DNA from: Paralithodes platypus
Taxonomy: Eukaryota > Arthropoda > Malacostraca > Decapoda > Lithodidae
Direction: 5' to 3'
DNA length: 64,000 nucleotides
NCBI GenBank assembly: GCA_032716605.1
Contig: JAVRFV010002317.1
Coordinates: 62,001 to 126,000 of the forward strand
Shown here: positions 32,766 through 43,205 of the stretch, piece after piece
How the letters are laid out: every line of letters begins with the position of its first letter
Position numbering within the stretch: position 1 is the stretch's first letter
Program-made: the position numbers and the translations under genes
The notes under the pieces: generated by a model
The model's database searches: none
What the model saw: only the letters and a program-made list of their open reading frames with translations
Told to the model about the DNA's origin: nothing

Positions 32766-33701
32766 TCATAGATCCAGCATTCTTTGAACCTCATCATCAA
32801 ATACTTTCTGGAGATGCTTAGGCATAGGGTAAGGTTTCTTACGGACTGGTACCTGAGAAGTTAGTCTGATACGATGCACTGCAGACTCTGTTCTACCTGG
32901 GATAGCTGATACAACATCTGGAAACTGATCCAGTATGGCCTCGAGGTCTGCTTTCTGGGACTCTGAAAGATCAGGATTGATATTAATGTCAGAGTTCTGA
33001 CCAAGGTTGCAAAGAGGTATACTAGAATAGTCATCATTCTCTTCATCATCATTCGCCTCCACAATACCTGTAGCCACTACATTACAGAAGAATTCTGGAG
33101 AAGAAACAATAGCATGTGAAACTACAGCAACATTATCATCATCCTTCTGTCTCCTGTAAAACCTCTTGAGCATGTTGATGTGATACAACCTGGATTTACC
33201 CCTCACATCAATGACATAATGAACATTGTTCTTTACCTGTAGCACAGCATAGGGACCTATCCATTGCATCAACAGTTTGTTATTATTAGTAGGCAGCAGC
33301 AACAGTACCTCATCACCAACCTTCAGCTTCCTCGGCTTACACTTCCGGTCAAAGTACATCTTATATTGATCACTACTAGCTTCTGAGTGGGTGACTGCCA
33401 ACTCTGCCGACTTCTCCAACCTGTTTCGTAAATCAAGGACATGATGGTAAGAATTTCTAATCTCCTCGTCAAGCTGTTTGTTAGCCCAAAGTTCATGCAA
33501 CATGCTCAATGGACCTCTCACGTTCCTGCGATAGAGAAGCTCAAAGGGTGAAAATTTGAGAGAATCATTAGGTACTTCCCTATAGGCAAATAGCACAGCT
33601 GGAATATATCTGTCCCAATCCTCAGGATGATCAGCACAGGTTTTCAAACATGGATTTAAGGGTACCGTTAAGCCTCTCAACGCATCCATTACTCTGGGCA
33701 T
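32766..33701 (-). pseudogene. Element B integrase C-terminus joined to RT N-terminus
   Basis: One open stretch of 311 codons contains the integrase tail (HPEDWDRYIPAVLFAYREVP; SPFELLYRRNVRGPL; VGDEVLLLLP...WIGPYAV; YHINMLKRFY) and then the region preceding RT (LDQFPDVVSAIPGRTESAVH; VRKKPYPMPKHLQKVFDDEV). It shows directly that integrase lies upstream of RT in one frame. The first residues, up to about NPCLKT, are out-of-frame. It is joined to the integrase core by a one-base frameshift near 33645. Confidence 0.9.
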
Positions 33702-33960
33702 GGTATGGACTTGAGTGAACTGCCTTGACTGATAGTAGTTTATTGATCTCTGACATCAAACCTGATTTGAACTGGCTACCATTATCCGATAGAATCTCTT
33801 TAGGGATTCCCACTCTGGCAAATATTTCTACAAGGCTCTCGGCTACAGTGACAGTATCGATATCCCTTAGGGGTACAGCTTCAGGGAATCTAGTTGCACA
33901 ATCTATTAAGGTGAGGATGTACTTATGACCTCTTTTAGACCTAGGGACAATTGGACCCAC
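33631..33960 (-). pseudogene. Element B integrase core
   Basis: The integrase core carries GPIVPRSKRGHKYILTLID, LSDNGSQF (second Asp) and CVERLNGTL (Glu, 35 residues after that Asp): the DD35E layout. The first catalytic Asp lies just upstream beyond a frameshift in an A-run near 33983. It overlaps the next segment where the frame changes. Confidence 0.88.
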
Positions 33961-34081
33961 TATGTCAATTGCAACTTTTGAAAAAGGGTTCTGAAACTAC
34001 TGGCATCTTAGAAAGGGGCACTGGTTTGACTCTACCTTTGTGGGTGAACTTTTGACATACCTCACATGACCGGCAGAACCT

Positions 34082-34162
34082 ACAAAGGAAATCAAGCAAC
34101 AACAGATCTAGTGACCCTTCTAGGTTGCTTGTCCTCCAAAACACTGAGGATCAAGTGACCTC
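34082..34162 (-). mobile_element. Minimal LINE insertion (about 80 bp) in element B integrase
   Basis: The minus-strand sequence from 'acttgatcctcagtg' to 'gatttcctttgta' matches the last 80-90 bp of the LINE at 29580-29660. It splits the integrase zinc finger between DIER and FCRSC. AGG is present at both junctions. It is a 5'-truncated copy so short that only the terminal untranslated sequence was inserted. Confidence 0.8.
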
Positions 34163-35391
34163 TCTATGTCAGCGCCCGCACCAGGCCAGAAGAACTTCTG
34201 GTACACCTTCCCAGCAGTTTTCCGGTGAGAAAAGTGTCCAGCCAGCAAACCATCATGGGCTAGATGTAAGACTTTATTTCTGTACACCTTTGGAACAACA
34301 AGTTGTTTATTCCCTTTTTCTTCAAGACTTTTACTCTCCAAGCAGACTCTGTAAAACAATTTATCTATTACCACATACCCGACTGCCCTACCTCTGTGGC
34401 TAATCTTCTCAGCTTCCGCGTTCTGCCACAGTGGTTTCAGCGTCTTACATTCTGCCTGGGCTTTCAGAAAAGATCCTGGATCAACATTGAAGTCTGTGTT
34501 AGTAGCTAAAGGTCTATGTGACTTACCTACCTCTCTCTTGGCTCCAGCCCTGGTAGTAACTGCAGCAACCTCTGCACCACCATCGGCTTCCTTATCCCCT
34601 ACTATGAAGGGAGGTACTGATACACCAGGAACTGTACCAAGGAGTACATCTGTGAATCTGATCGGAGCAATTACAGCATTAACTTTTCCTGAAAAGAATT
34701 TACTTTTAATAGTTACATCCGTTGTAGGAAATTTATGAGGCTTACCAAGGAAGTCATACACAGTACACTTTGTCTCCGAAGGCACCTTTCCTGAAATAAA
34801 CTTAGGATGCACAATTACTGTGGAGCACCATGTATCAAGAGTGACCTCGACCTTCCTATCGCCAACCATACCACAAGGATCAATTATGGTACCAGGAAGT
34901 TTCAATCTGGAATCAAACACAAAGTTAACCTTGGCAACTTTCCCTGAATCACCAACTTGTCTATGGGGGCACTGTGCCTTGACATGATCGCCGCCACAGA
35001 TAAAACATTTAATCCTGGGCCTGCGTGAGTATGTTTTAGATTCCCCAGTATCAGAGGATTTCTCAACTTTGTCGTAGTACTTACTACCCTTCCTATCCTC
35101 TGTTCTAGTTAATGAAGACTTGGGGTTGCCCTTTCGTGTATAATGAGCATTCCTATGCAAGTCTGCCGCTTTGGCAAGATCGGTATTAGTCTTAGCTCCT
35201 CGTTCGTTCAAGAATACTCGCAAATCAGGAGTACAGCTAGCTAAAAACTGATCCTTGATTACAAAGTCATGTAACTGCTCATAGGTTTTCTCTACGTCAG
35301 ACAAAACTAGCCACCTACCAAATACCTGTTCCAGTCTGGCAAGGAATTGGACATATGGCTCGTCTCCCTGCGCCTTCATGGACCTGAACAA
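34120..35391 (-). pseudogene. Element B gag C-terminus, protease and integrase zinc finger
   Basis: The open segment has 423 codons. It contains nucleocapsid zinc knuckle KCFICGGDHVKAQC (128-141), aspartic protease with LDTWC at 185-189 where D-T-G is expected (Trp codon 34828-34830), then LVVPKVYRNKVLHLAHDG...H, the HH half of the integrase finger, and FFWPGAGADIER. The CC half follows the tiny LINE insertion. The last residues before the stop are LINE-derived. It is separated from the upstream gag by an in-frame TAA (35425-35427). Confidence 0.88.
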
Positions 35392-35424
35392 CTTCCTGTA
35401 GGTATGAGCATCAACCTGGAACGC

Positions 35425-35973
35425 TTAAAGTAGGACTTTCTTGAGCGCCTCGTAGTCATCTGCGACATCAGGAGGTAAACTTACATATACCTTCAGTGCC
35501 TTACCTCGTAGAAGGGTTCCGAGGTGAAGTGGATAGTCTGTCTCTCGCCAACCATAGAACTTGGCTACCTTCTCAAATCTAAGGAGGTAAGAATCAATAT
35601 CATCACCATCCGAAAATGGAGGAATGCGGGCCTTACCTGAATCACCTACAGTCCTAGAGGGGTTAGTGTCAGGAATTATGCCAGCCCTATTCTGATCTGG
35701 GATTTTAAGCTTAGCTAGAGATAATTCATGAGCACGAGCTTTCTCTCTCTCCTCACTCTCTCGCTCTCTCTCCTCATGCACTCGCTCTCTCTCTCCTCAC
35801 GCCCTCTCTCTCTCCTCACGCTCTCTCTCTCTCTCCCTCTCCTCCTTCTCTCGGTCTCTCTTAGCTGCTCTCTCATCCCTCTCATCTGCTAGAGTTATAA
35901 GTTTAAAAATAGCATCCTCTCCAGTCACACCTAATGCTTTAGCCTCCTTAAGTATATCCGTTATTCCACTCAT
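35425..35973 (-). pseudogene. Element B gag, N-terminal part
   Basis: A plausible start is ATG 35971-35973 (MSGITDILKEAKALGV), followed by a long Glu-Arg repeat encoded by a (CT)n-like tract at about 35750-35860 where the frame shifts. After it come SLAKLKIPDQN and a capsid-like region (FSDGDDIDSYLLRFEKVAKF, LGTLLRGKALKVY), then TAA 35425-35427. The unstable repeat is the likely cause of the frameshift. Confidence 0.75.
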
Positions 35974-36155
35974 GGCTAGAAAGGATAATATTAATCATAA
36001 AGAAACTCAAATTCATTCAGCAGGACACCCCCAGCACATCGATGGGACAACAGCTCCTAAAAAAAAGAAGACATAGTTAAACACCAACCAGAGCTCTTAA
36101 CATACAGTATACTAATCCCAGGATAAGAGAATGAGTATCCTACACACTGCGCCAC

Positions 36156-37697
36156 TGTAAAGGAAATCACGTATGATATTCTAGGTAGGTTCCGTGATTT
36201 CAGAGTAACTTGATATACACTCGATAAATTAACAACTCATTCTCTTAGCCTACATAAGATAAGGATTAGTGATAGAAAATACATAACCTCAAAAGTATAT
36301 TATAAAATATATATATTACAAGTAATGAAAAAGAACCCCATAACATTTACACACATTCACACCATTCACCCAAATTCACACTACAAGACATTCGCATTAT
36401 AAAGAAGGGTGCAGTGGTGAATATCTTAGGGTTAATTAGTTTGTGGTCAATTAATTAACTTTCAAATAAGTATGACTACATGAATGACAACTTGAATGAC
36501 ACATGAATGACAACTTGAATGACAACTTTAATGACAACTTTAAGTAGACTACGATAGGGTCCTAAAGTAGACCATTACTGCTAAGGTCTCAAAAAGGAAT
36601 GCAAGGTAATGATGAATATAGAAGCCCCCCTCCTCTTCACTGGTTGACTTGAACTTCTGGCTGTCCTAAGGTAGGCTAATACGGCTTAGGTCTCCAGAGG
36701 GAATGCAAGGAAATGATGAATATAGAAGTCCCCCTCCTCTTCACTGGTTGACTTGAACTCCTGGCTGTCCGGGCACACACAGGCTGAGAAACTGCAGTAC
36801 AGCCCCGAGAACTAGACGTGAGGGCTCCCACAAGGCAACCTAGCGTCACCACACTGTACTTGTATGCCGATCCTGGACCCGTCAACAGCTGCAGGGCTCG
36901 AAGTGTAACCAACGCTCTCCCTCATCCAAGTCCTACACTCGCCTTAGACCAAACAGAACCAGCCCACACTCGCACACGGATGGGTCCGCTCGGTCAAAGC
37001 ACCAGGTAGACCGAAACGGCCACATCAGGATCGGACTAAGGTTAGATTCTTGGCATATATCATGGGCAAGATCCTGGTCAAAATTCATAAGTAAGAGCTC
37101 TGGTGGAAGACCCCCAGCACACACACGCTACACCGCTAGGAAGCAAAGAAAGAAAACACTTAGGAATTGACACCGTAAAGACGTAAAGTATTATGATACT
37201 GACAAATACAATCACAGAAGAAAATCATCACTGTCAGACACCATCACTAATACTTCACTCTTAAGCAATTCACTATATGTAGCACCAACACTCACTAGTA
37301 GCTGAAGAGACTGTAATCCTTGTGTGCTGGGAATGTACTGACTGACTGAATTAAGTCCTCTACCAAATCACCTCTCAATAATTCATAAAAGTCAAAACAC
37401 ACACTGAATCAATATTCGATACCCCGAACACCCACCTCAAAGAAAATAAGAAATGAATTATACAACTATCACTTACACTAACAAACCATCTGAAACTCAA
37501 ATAAATCAATCTACACTAGCACGCATACCTGTACAGTATCACATAGTCTCGTAAAGCATCGAATCCAAAATTGAAACTCACCAACGCATACACACGCACA
37601 CACAACACTCTCTCTCATGAACGACGCCATCTATGATCAGACAGCCTAACCAGATTATTCACACCTATCAAAGCAATATGACACAATATTCCTGACA
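36156..37697 (-). repeat. Element B 5' LTR
   Basis: 1542 bp, the upstream LTR on the minus strand. The sequence inside it reads TGGCGCAGTGTGTAGG (about 36138-36154, minus strand), a primer-binding-site-like start. It is longer than the other LTR mainly because of extra 'tgaatgacaact' units near 36490-36540. Confidence 0.92.
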
Positions 37698-38447
37698 AAG
37701 CCTTCGTTGGGCGTTTTCGTGGCCCAGACCCGTCTCCAAGACACTAAATTCGAAGGCGATCTAGATGCCACAGTGAATAAGATCGCCCAACATATCAAAG
37801 TGTCTGTCCCCACATTGACCAGAATCCAGCAAGAACAGCAGATTCTGGTCAACCTTGTATCAATATTGCCCTCAGCAATAAAGGATCATTTCCGTGTGCA
37901 CGATTTCGTCGGATATCAAAAAGATCTCATCACGATCCGACGTATTTTGGCCGTGCACACAGAAACACCCACCCAAATCGCTGTAATCAAGAGGTTCCCC
38001 ACACACCCGCAGCACCTCGACAACCAAAACCCCAAGGCTCAAACCTTCAACTCCAAGAATGCCTACCCATCCTCATCCTTCCACAACAAACCTACCTACC
38101 CTTCCGACAAGCCCCAACCCAGTAGGTCCCGGTTCCAACCTACCCAGCCACTCAGAATCTTCAACAGGAACAAAACCTACACCCCCTACCAAAGTAAGAA
38201 CCCTACATTAGTGATTATCAACCCCTATGATTTCCCTGCCTGTAGTGCTAAGTGTGCCCTCCATCAAATTCGTGACTCTGCCAAACCTCGCCCCTTTATT
38301 CCTCGCATTTCTGTAAATGAAGAGGAGTGGGGACAAGAGGAAGAAATGGAGGCAATGCACACCAAAGACATAGCCCCCCATATCATGACCTCAGACGATA
38401 CCGAGGAAACCCTGGAGGAGGTAGATCCCGACCCCCAGGATTTTTAA
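37698..38447 (+). pseudogene. Element A gag, second part
   Basis: The frame resumes after the AAGCC duplication (GVFVAQTRLQDTKF) and runs 246 codons to TAA 38445-38447. Capsid-like helices come first (ATVNKIAQHIKVSVPTLTRI), then a Pro/Asn/Ser-rich tail. I see no canonical CCHC knuckle. Protease is encoded in the -1 frame and overlaps from about 38327. Confidence 0.75.
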
Positions 38448-38944
38448 AGTATCCCCCGCCCACGATGGCCTCGGCGGGGGACGCCATAACTGATCGCACT
38501 GCCCCCATTTACTACATGGCCAAAATCAAGGACATTCCTGTCCGCTTGTTAATCGACACGGGAGCTGCTAAGTCATGTTTGTTCAAGTCTTATTATGATC
38601 AACACCACCGACTATTTGGCCCCTTGTTACCTACCAAAGCAGAACTAATCTCAGCTGCTGATACCTACTTAAATCTCCTAGGAGACACTTTGCCCCTGTC
38701 AGTAACTACTCCTGCCCCCCATGCCCGTTGTTATCACCCGTTCACAGTATTTTCCTCCCACTGTAAACATTACGATGGTTTCCTTGGACTTGACCTCCTT
38801 CAAAAACTTCAGGCCCAGGTTGACTGCGGCCAGAGGCTGATCTCATTCAAAAAAAAAAAATCCAACCCAAAGCCTCTGACAAACCCATCACGCAGAAACC
38901 AGTTCACACAAAGAAAAAACACCTCCACCCTCAACAAACTCTGA
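38448..38944 (+). pseudogene. Element A protease
   Basis: In the -1 frame relative to gag, the translation holds YYMAKIKDIPVRLLIDTGAA with the catalytic D-T-G intact, then DGFLGLDLLQKLQAQVDCG, typical of the second half of a retroviral-type aspartic protease. The frame ends at 38942-38944 after an A-run. Continuation into the linker needs another frame change near the C-run at 38990-39001. Confidence 0.82.
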
Positions 38945-39044
38945 GTCAAGATTACCAAGTTGCAGCTAGCACTAAGGTAACTCCTAACCCCCCCCCCCCC
39001 CTTGCCCCGAGTTCTCTCAAAATATCACTAATTCCGTTGAAAAA

Positions 39045-39640
39045 ATGCCTCAGCAAACGAAAGAAGACAAGTCCAAGCATCTCAATGATGTAAACCCCCC
39101 CATTTCTCCTAACTCTGTCCAGGATCAATCCTCCCATGTTTCCAGGACAGACTCTTATGTATGTAAAAACCATTCTACCAAATATGTATGTACACATGTT
39201 TCCAGGGAAAATGCCGACCTATGTACCCAACAATGTTTTCCCCATGCCCCCAGAAATGCTCAGCTATTCCCCCACCAACAAAATTTCCCTTGTGACAGCT
39301 TTCCGTCAGTAGCTCCCTTCCACCCCCACACAATTCACACCCCTAAAAAACTTCAAAACCCCACACTTGACTCACCCCCTCATGACAGACAAAACCACCA
39401 ATCCCATATAACCTCTAAACAAACCGTCACTGCCACCGACAAAACTCCCCAAATTCGTCCTTTTAACAACCACAAATCAGTACATCAGTCCTCCACCAAT
39501 AACCCATGTTCTATGCCTAACTCTTCCCCCACCAATCCTCCACAGTCCCACCAACAAATTCCGTTTTCTAAATCACTCACACCTCACCACTCTGATCCTC
39601 CCACACGCGCCGTTAATCCCCCCCTCACGCGTGACCCCCA
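39045..39640 (+). pseudogene. Element A protease-RT linker
   Basis: Open sequence rich in Pro, Ser, His and Asn (for example PQTKEDKSKHLND, DSPPHDRQNHQSH), of the kind that separates protease and RT in this family. It is compositionally distinctive but has no domain. Its frame passes without a stop into the inserted LINE, giving a chimeric ORF to 40499. Confidence 0.6.
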
Positions 39641-42097
39641 GCACTCGGAGAGTGCTGAACGCATTACCGAGGTAATCCTATCGGGCATGGAAGCATACAT
39701 TCCATTCTCTTTCTCTCAGACTAATGCTAAAAAATCTTGGTTTACTCACGCCTGTTCTACTGCTGTCCGCAATAAGGAGGAAGCATTCAAACGGTACCGA
39801 CGCCTTAAAACTCAAGACTCTCATTCTTCTTATGTTTCTGCCCGGAATCAAGCCAAATCTGTTCTTCGACTTGCCAAACACTCTTTCATCAATAATAAAT
39901 GCACTGAACTATCCAACTCTAGCTCTTCCCAAGCTTTCTGGCATCTAGCCAAAAACCTCTCCAACAATTTCTCTTCCTCGTCTTTCCCTCCCCTTTCCCA
40001 CTCTGATGGCACTACCATCACTTCTTCCTCTGACAAAGCTAAACTCTTCGCTCAAACTTTTGCTAGAAACTCCACCTTGGATGATTCCGGTGCTATTCCT
40101 CCCTCTCCGCCCTCCTCTCTCTTACTTATGCCTAATATCCTAATCATTTCAAAAGATGTACTTTCTACCCTCTCTGGGCTTAACACTAATAAGGCGTACG
40201 GTCCGGACGGTGTTCCTCCTGTTGTTCTCAAAAACTGTGCTTCCGTGCTGACTCCCTGCCTAGGCAAACTCTTTCGTCTCTGTCTATCCTCCAACGTCTT
40301 CCCTTCATGCTGGAAGTTTGCTCACATTCAACCTGTCCCAAAGAAGGGTGACCGCTCTCAACCCTCCAACTATCGTCCAATTGCTCTCATTTCTTGTCTT
40401 TCTAAAGTTTTTGAAACTATTCTTGCTTCCAAATTTCTTAAGCATTTCTCTTCTTATAATCTGCTCTCAGATCGCCAGTATGGCTTCCTTAACCCTTAAA
40501 GAGCGGCTCGCAACATAAGTCGAGTTGAAAAAACTGGCAAAAAACGGGTGAAAAAAGGGTTGAAATCGAGTGAAAATGGGATAGTAATGATCCATACGTC
40601 CGACATCTGTGGCATCCCGGCCCACACTAACTCCAGTTCCCCCACCGCGCGTGAGGATGACAGTGTAACTAATAGTTCGCTAAAAGTGAGCAAGGTAGCA
40701 AAATCAGCTAAACTTCCATCTTCGAGGTAACACTGTCAGTGCTCCACGAGTGCTACGTAGCTGTATGTGGCGTCATTGTGTAGCGATTTCCACCTAGTTT
40801 TCGGAGCAATACAGTTCCTTTCATACTGATGGTTGATATAGCAGTCAGAACGGCCCGGAAAGGCCCAAAACGGCCACAGAGCACCCGCTAGAGGAGGGTT
40901 AAGGGTCGCTCTACTGGTGATCTTCTTTCATATCTTACTAACTCTTGGTCATCCTCCTTTCGGGACTTCGGTGAGACTTTTTCTATTGCACTAGACATAT
41001 CGAAAGCCTTCGATAGAGTCTGGCATAAATCTTTAATTTCTAAACTACCCTCCTTCGGTTTCTATCCCTCCATCTGTGCCTTTGTCTCTAATTTCCTTTC
41101 CGGCCGTTCCATAGCCGCGGTTGTGGACGGCCATTGTTCACTTCCTCACCCTATAAACTCCGGTGTTCCTCAGGGCTCTGTCCTATCTCCTATTCTCTTT
41201 CTAATTTTTATAAATGATCTCCTTAACTGTACCTTAATTCCCATCCATTCATACGCAGACGACTCAACCTTACACTACTCCATTAGTTTTTCAGAACGCC
41301 CCAGCCAGCAATTCCTCAACGACAAACGTAATGAAGCCATAGAACTCTTAAATTCTGATCTAAATACTATTTCCAATTGGGGCAGAGAAAACCTTGTTAA
41401 CTTTAATGCTTCCAAAACCCAGTTTCTCCATCTATCTACCCGTCAGGATCTCCCAGCGGACTATCCCTTATTCTTCAACAATACAAAAATCAACCCTTCA
41501 TCTTCTCTCAATATTCTTGGTGTCTCTTTTTCTTCTGCTCTCATTTGGAAGGACCATATTACCAGTCTTGCTAAGGCAGCCTCCCAGAAGCTGGGTGTGC
41601 TTAACCGCCTTAGGGGGTTCTTTTCCCCAGCACAGCTTCTTGCTCTGTACAGGGGCATAGTGCGCCCTTGTATTGAGTATTGTTCACATGTGTGGGGAGG
41701 TTCCTCTCACACCGCTCTCCTAGACAAAGTTGAAAGGAAGGCCTTTCGTATCATTAACTCCCGTCCACTCACCAACTCTCTGCAATCTCTCTCTCTCCGC
41801 CGCAATGTTGCATCTCTCTCGCTATTCTATCGCTACTATAATAATCAGTGTCCCTCAGAGCTATCCCAGTGCATACCACCTCCTTTACGTAGGGCACGTG
41901 GTACCCGTCTTGCAACTCAATCCCACCCCTACTCTGTGCAACTCTCCAACCCAAGAGTGAAACATTACTCTCAAACTTTCTTCTACTCAACAGCTGAGCT
42001 CTGGAACTCTCTCCCAGAATCAGTCTTTCCCTCTTCCTATGACTTAAATTGCTTCAAACTCCGTGTGTCCAGGCATTTTGGCTCGAACGTCCCTTGA
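39640..42097 (+). pseudogene. LINE reverse transcriptase, split by a MITE
   Basis: N-terminal part to 40492: NKAYGPDGVPPVVLKNC, VPKKGDRSQPSNYRPIA, SDRQYGF. After the MITE, from 40903: FSIALDISKAFDRVWHKS, NSGVPQGSVLSP, the catalytic YADDSTLH (about 41260-41283), then thumb and C-terminal domain (CIEYCSHVWGG; AELWNSLPESVFP) to the stop at 42097. Apart from the MITE and its TTAA duplication I noticed no other lesion in this frame. Confidence 0.88.
40493..40898. mobile_element. TTAA-type miniature transposon (406 bp) in LINE RT
   Basis: TTAA occurs at 40489-40492 and 40899-40902. The ends are CCCTTAAAGAGCGGC and (reverse strand) CCCTCCTCTAGCGGG. Removal of the element plus one TTAA restores the RT register exactly, so the boundaries are certain. 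It is the same family as 5243-5644. Confidence 0.9.
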
Positions 42098-42214
42098 TTT
42101 TGGCCCTGTCACTCTTTCAACTATGGGGGAGGCACTCGCTATAGGCAGTAATGCCTTTTGCCTCCCTCAATCACATAGAAAAAAAAAAAAAAAAAAAAAA
42201 AAAACCCCCCCCCC

Positions 42215-43205
42215 ATGCGTACCGAGCACCTGCTCACCAGTCGGTCCCCCACCATCATTAGCCCAGCTGTAGTTCAAGATAAATGTAAAATTCCCCCCCG
42301 CCATCAAAAATGGGTTAACCTTCGACCCATAACCCAAACTCACATGATATTTTCCCCCACTACCACGTCCACCGACCCCAATCGTTGCCTCCTACAACCC
42401 GCCATCATTTCCGCTCGCATAAACCACATTCTAGTGGCCAATATCTCTGAAGAATCCCTGACATTACCAAAAGGCCTCATCATAGGAGTCCTCGAAACAT
42501 TTGATGACCTCCCCATAGATTCCAATGAAACCCCTACCAGTCTCAAATTACCCCCTCTCCCTGACACATTATCCGACCACCAAAAACACAGCATGTACGA
42601 ACTATTGCTAGAGTTCAGTGACGTATTTGCCCAACAACCCACTGAAATAGGACAGACCAATGTTGAACAACACATCATTAACACTACAGGCCCCCCCATA
42701 AGACAACCATCCCGTAGAAAATATCCCGTACAACGCCAGGAAGAGGAACGCCAATTCCAAGAGATGTTAGAGGCCGGAATTGCTACCCCGTCCATCAGCC
42801 CCTGGTCTTCCCCTGTTGTCCTAGTAAAAAAGAAAGATGGGTCAACCCATTTTTGCGTAGATTACAGGAGATTGAATGACGTAACCATTAAGGACGCTAC
42901 GCCATTACCCAGGATAGACGATTCCCTTGACTCCCTATACGGATCCAGATGGTTCACTACCCTCGACTTGCAAGCAGGGTATTGGCAAGTGCCCATCAAG
43001 GCAGAGGACCAAGAAAAAACAGCATTCTCCACTAGTGGTGGCCACCACTACGAATTTAACGTCCTACCTTTTGGCCTCTGCAACGGACCCGCCACTTTCT
43101 CCCGTTTGATGGAAGCGGTATTACATGGCCTTACCTGGGAAACCTGCCTAACGTATCTAGACGATATTATTGTATACTCACAAACATGGGAAGAACACCT
43201 CCTCA
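42215..43205 (+). pseudogene. Element A reverse transcriptase
   Basis: From ATG 42215: a linker with PPRHQKWVNLRP, then LEFSDVFAQQPTEIG, PWSSPVVLVKKKDGSTHFCV, DLQAGYWQV, LPFGLCNGPATFSRLM and the catalytic YLDDIIVYS (about 43154-43180). All RT motifs are intact. The frame is cut at about 43205 by a minus-strand LINE and continues at 44749. The conserved CVDYR and LPFG motifs place it in Ty3/gypsy. Confidence 0.92.

Larger units (their letters stand above)
30024..37697 (-). mobile_element. Element B: GMR1-like LTR retrotransposon (7.7 kb)
   Basis: LTRs at 30024-31518 and 36156-37697 (TGT...ACA) enclose 4.6 kb. Perfect target duplication AAGCC occurs at 30019-30023 and 37698-37702. On the minus strand the gene order is gag, protease, integrase, reverse transcriptase, RNase H. 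In ordinary gypsy elements integrase comes last. The gypsy order with integrase before RT defines the GMR1 group, first described from deuterostomes. The copy is defective: several stops, frameshifts, two altered catalytic sites and a small LINE insertion. Confidence 0.9.
39640..42204 (+). mobile_element. 5'-truncated jockey-type LINE with poly-A tail
   Basis: LINE protein begins near 39640 (SAERITEVILSGMEAYI) and ends at 42095-42097. An untranslated tail leads to poly-A at 42179-42204. It is inserted in the element A pol. The endonuclease is missing. It is split by a TTAA element at 40493-40898. The same LINE family, reversed, is at 51959-52760. Confidence 0.88.
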
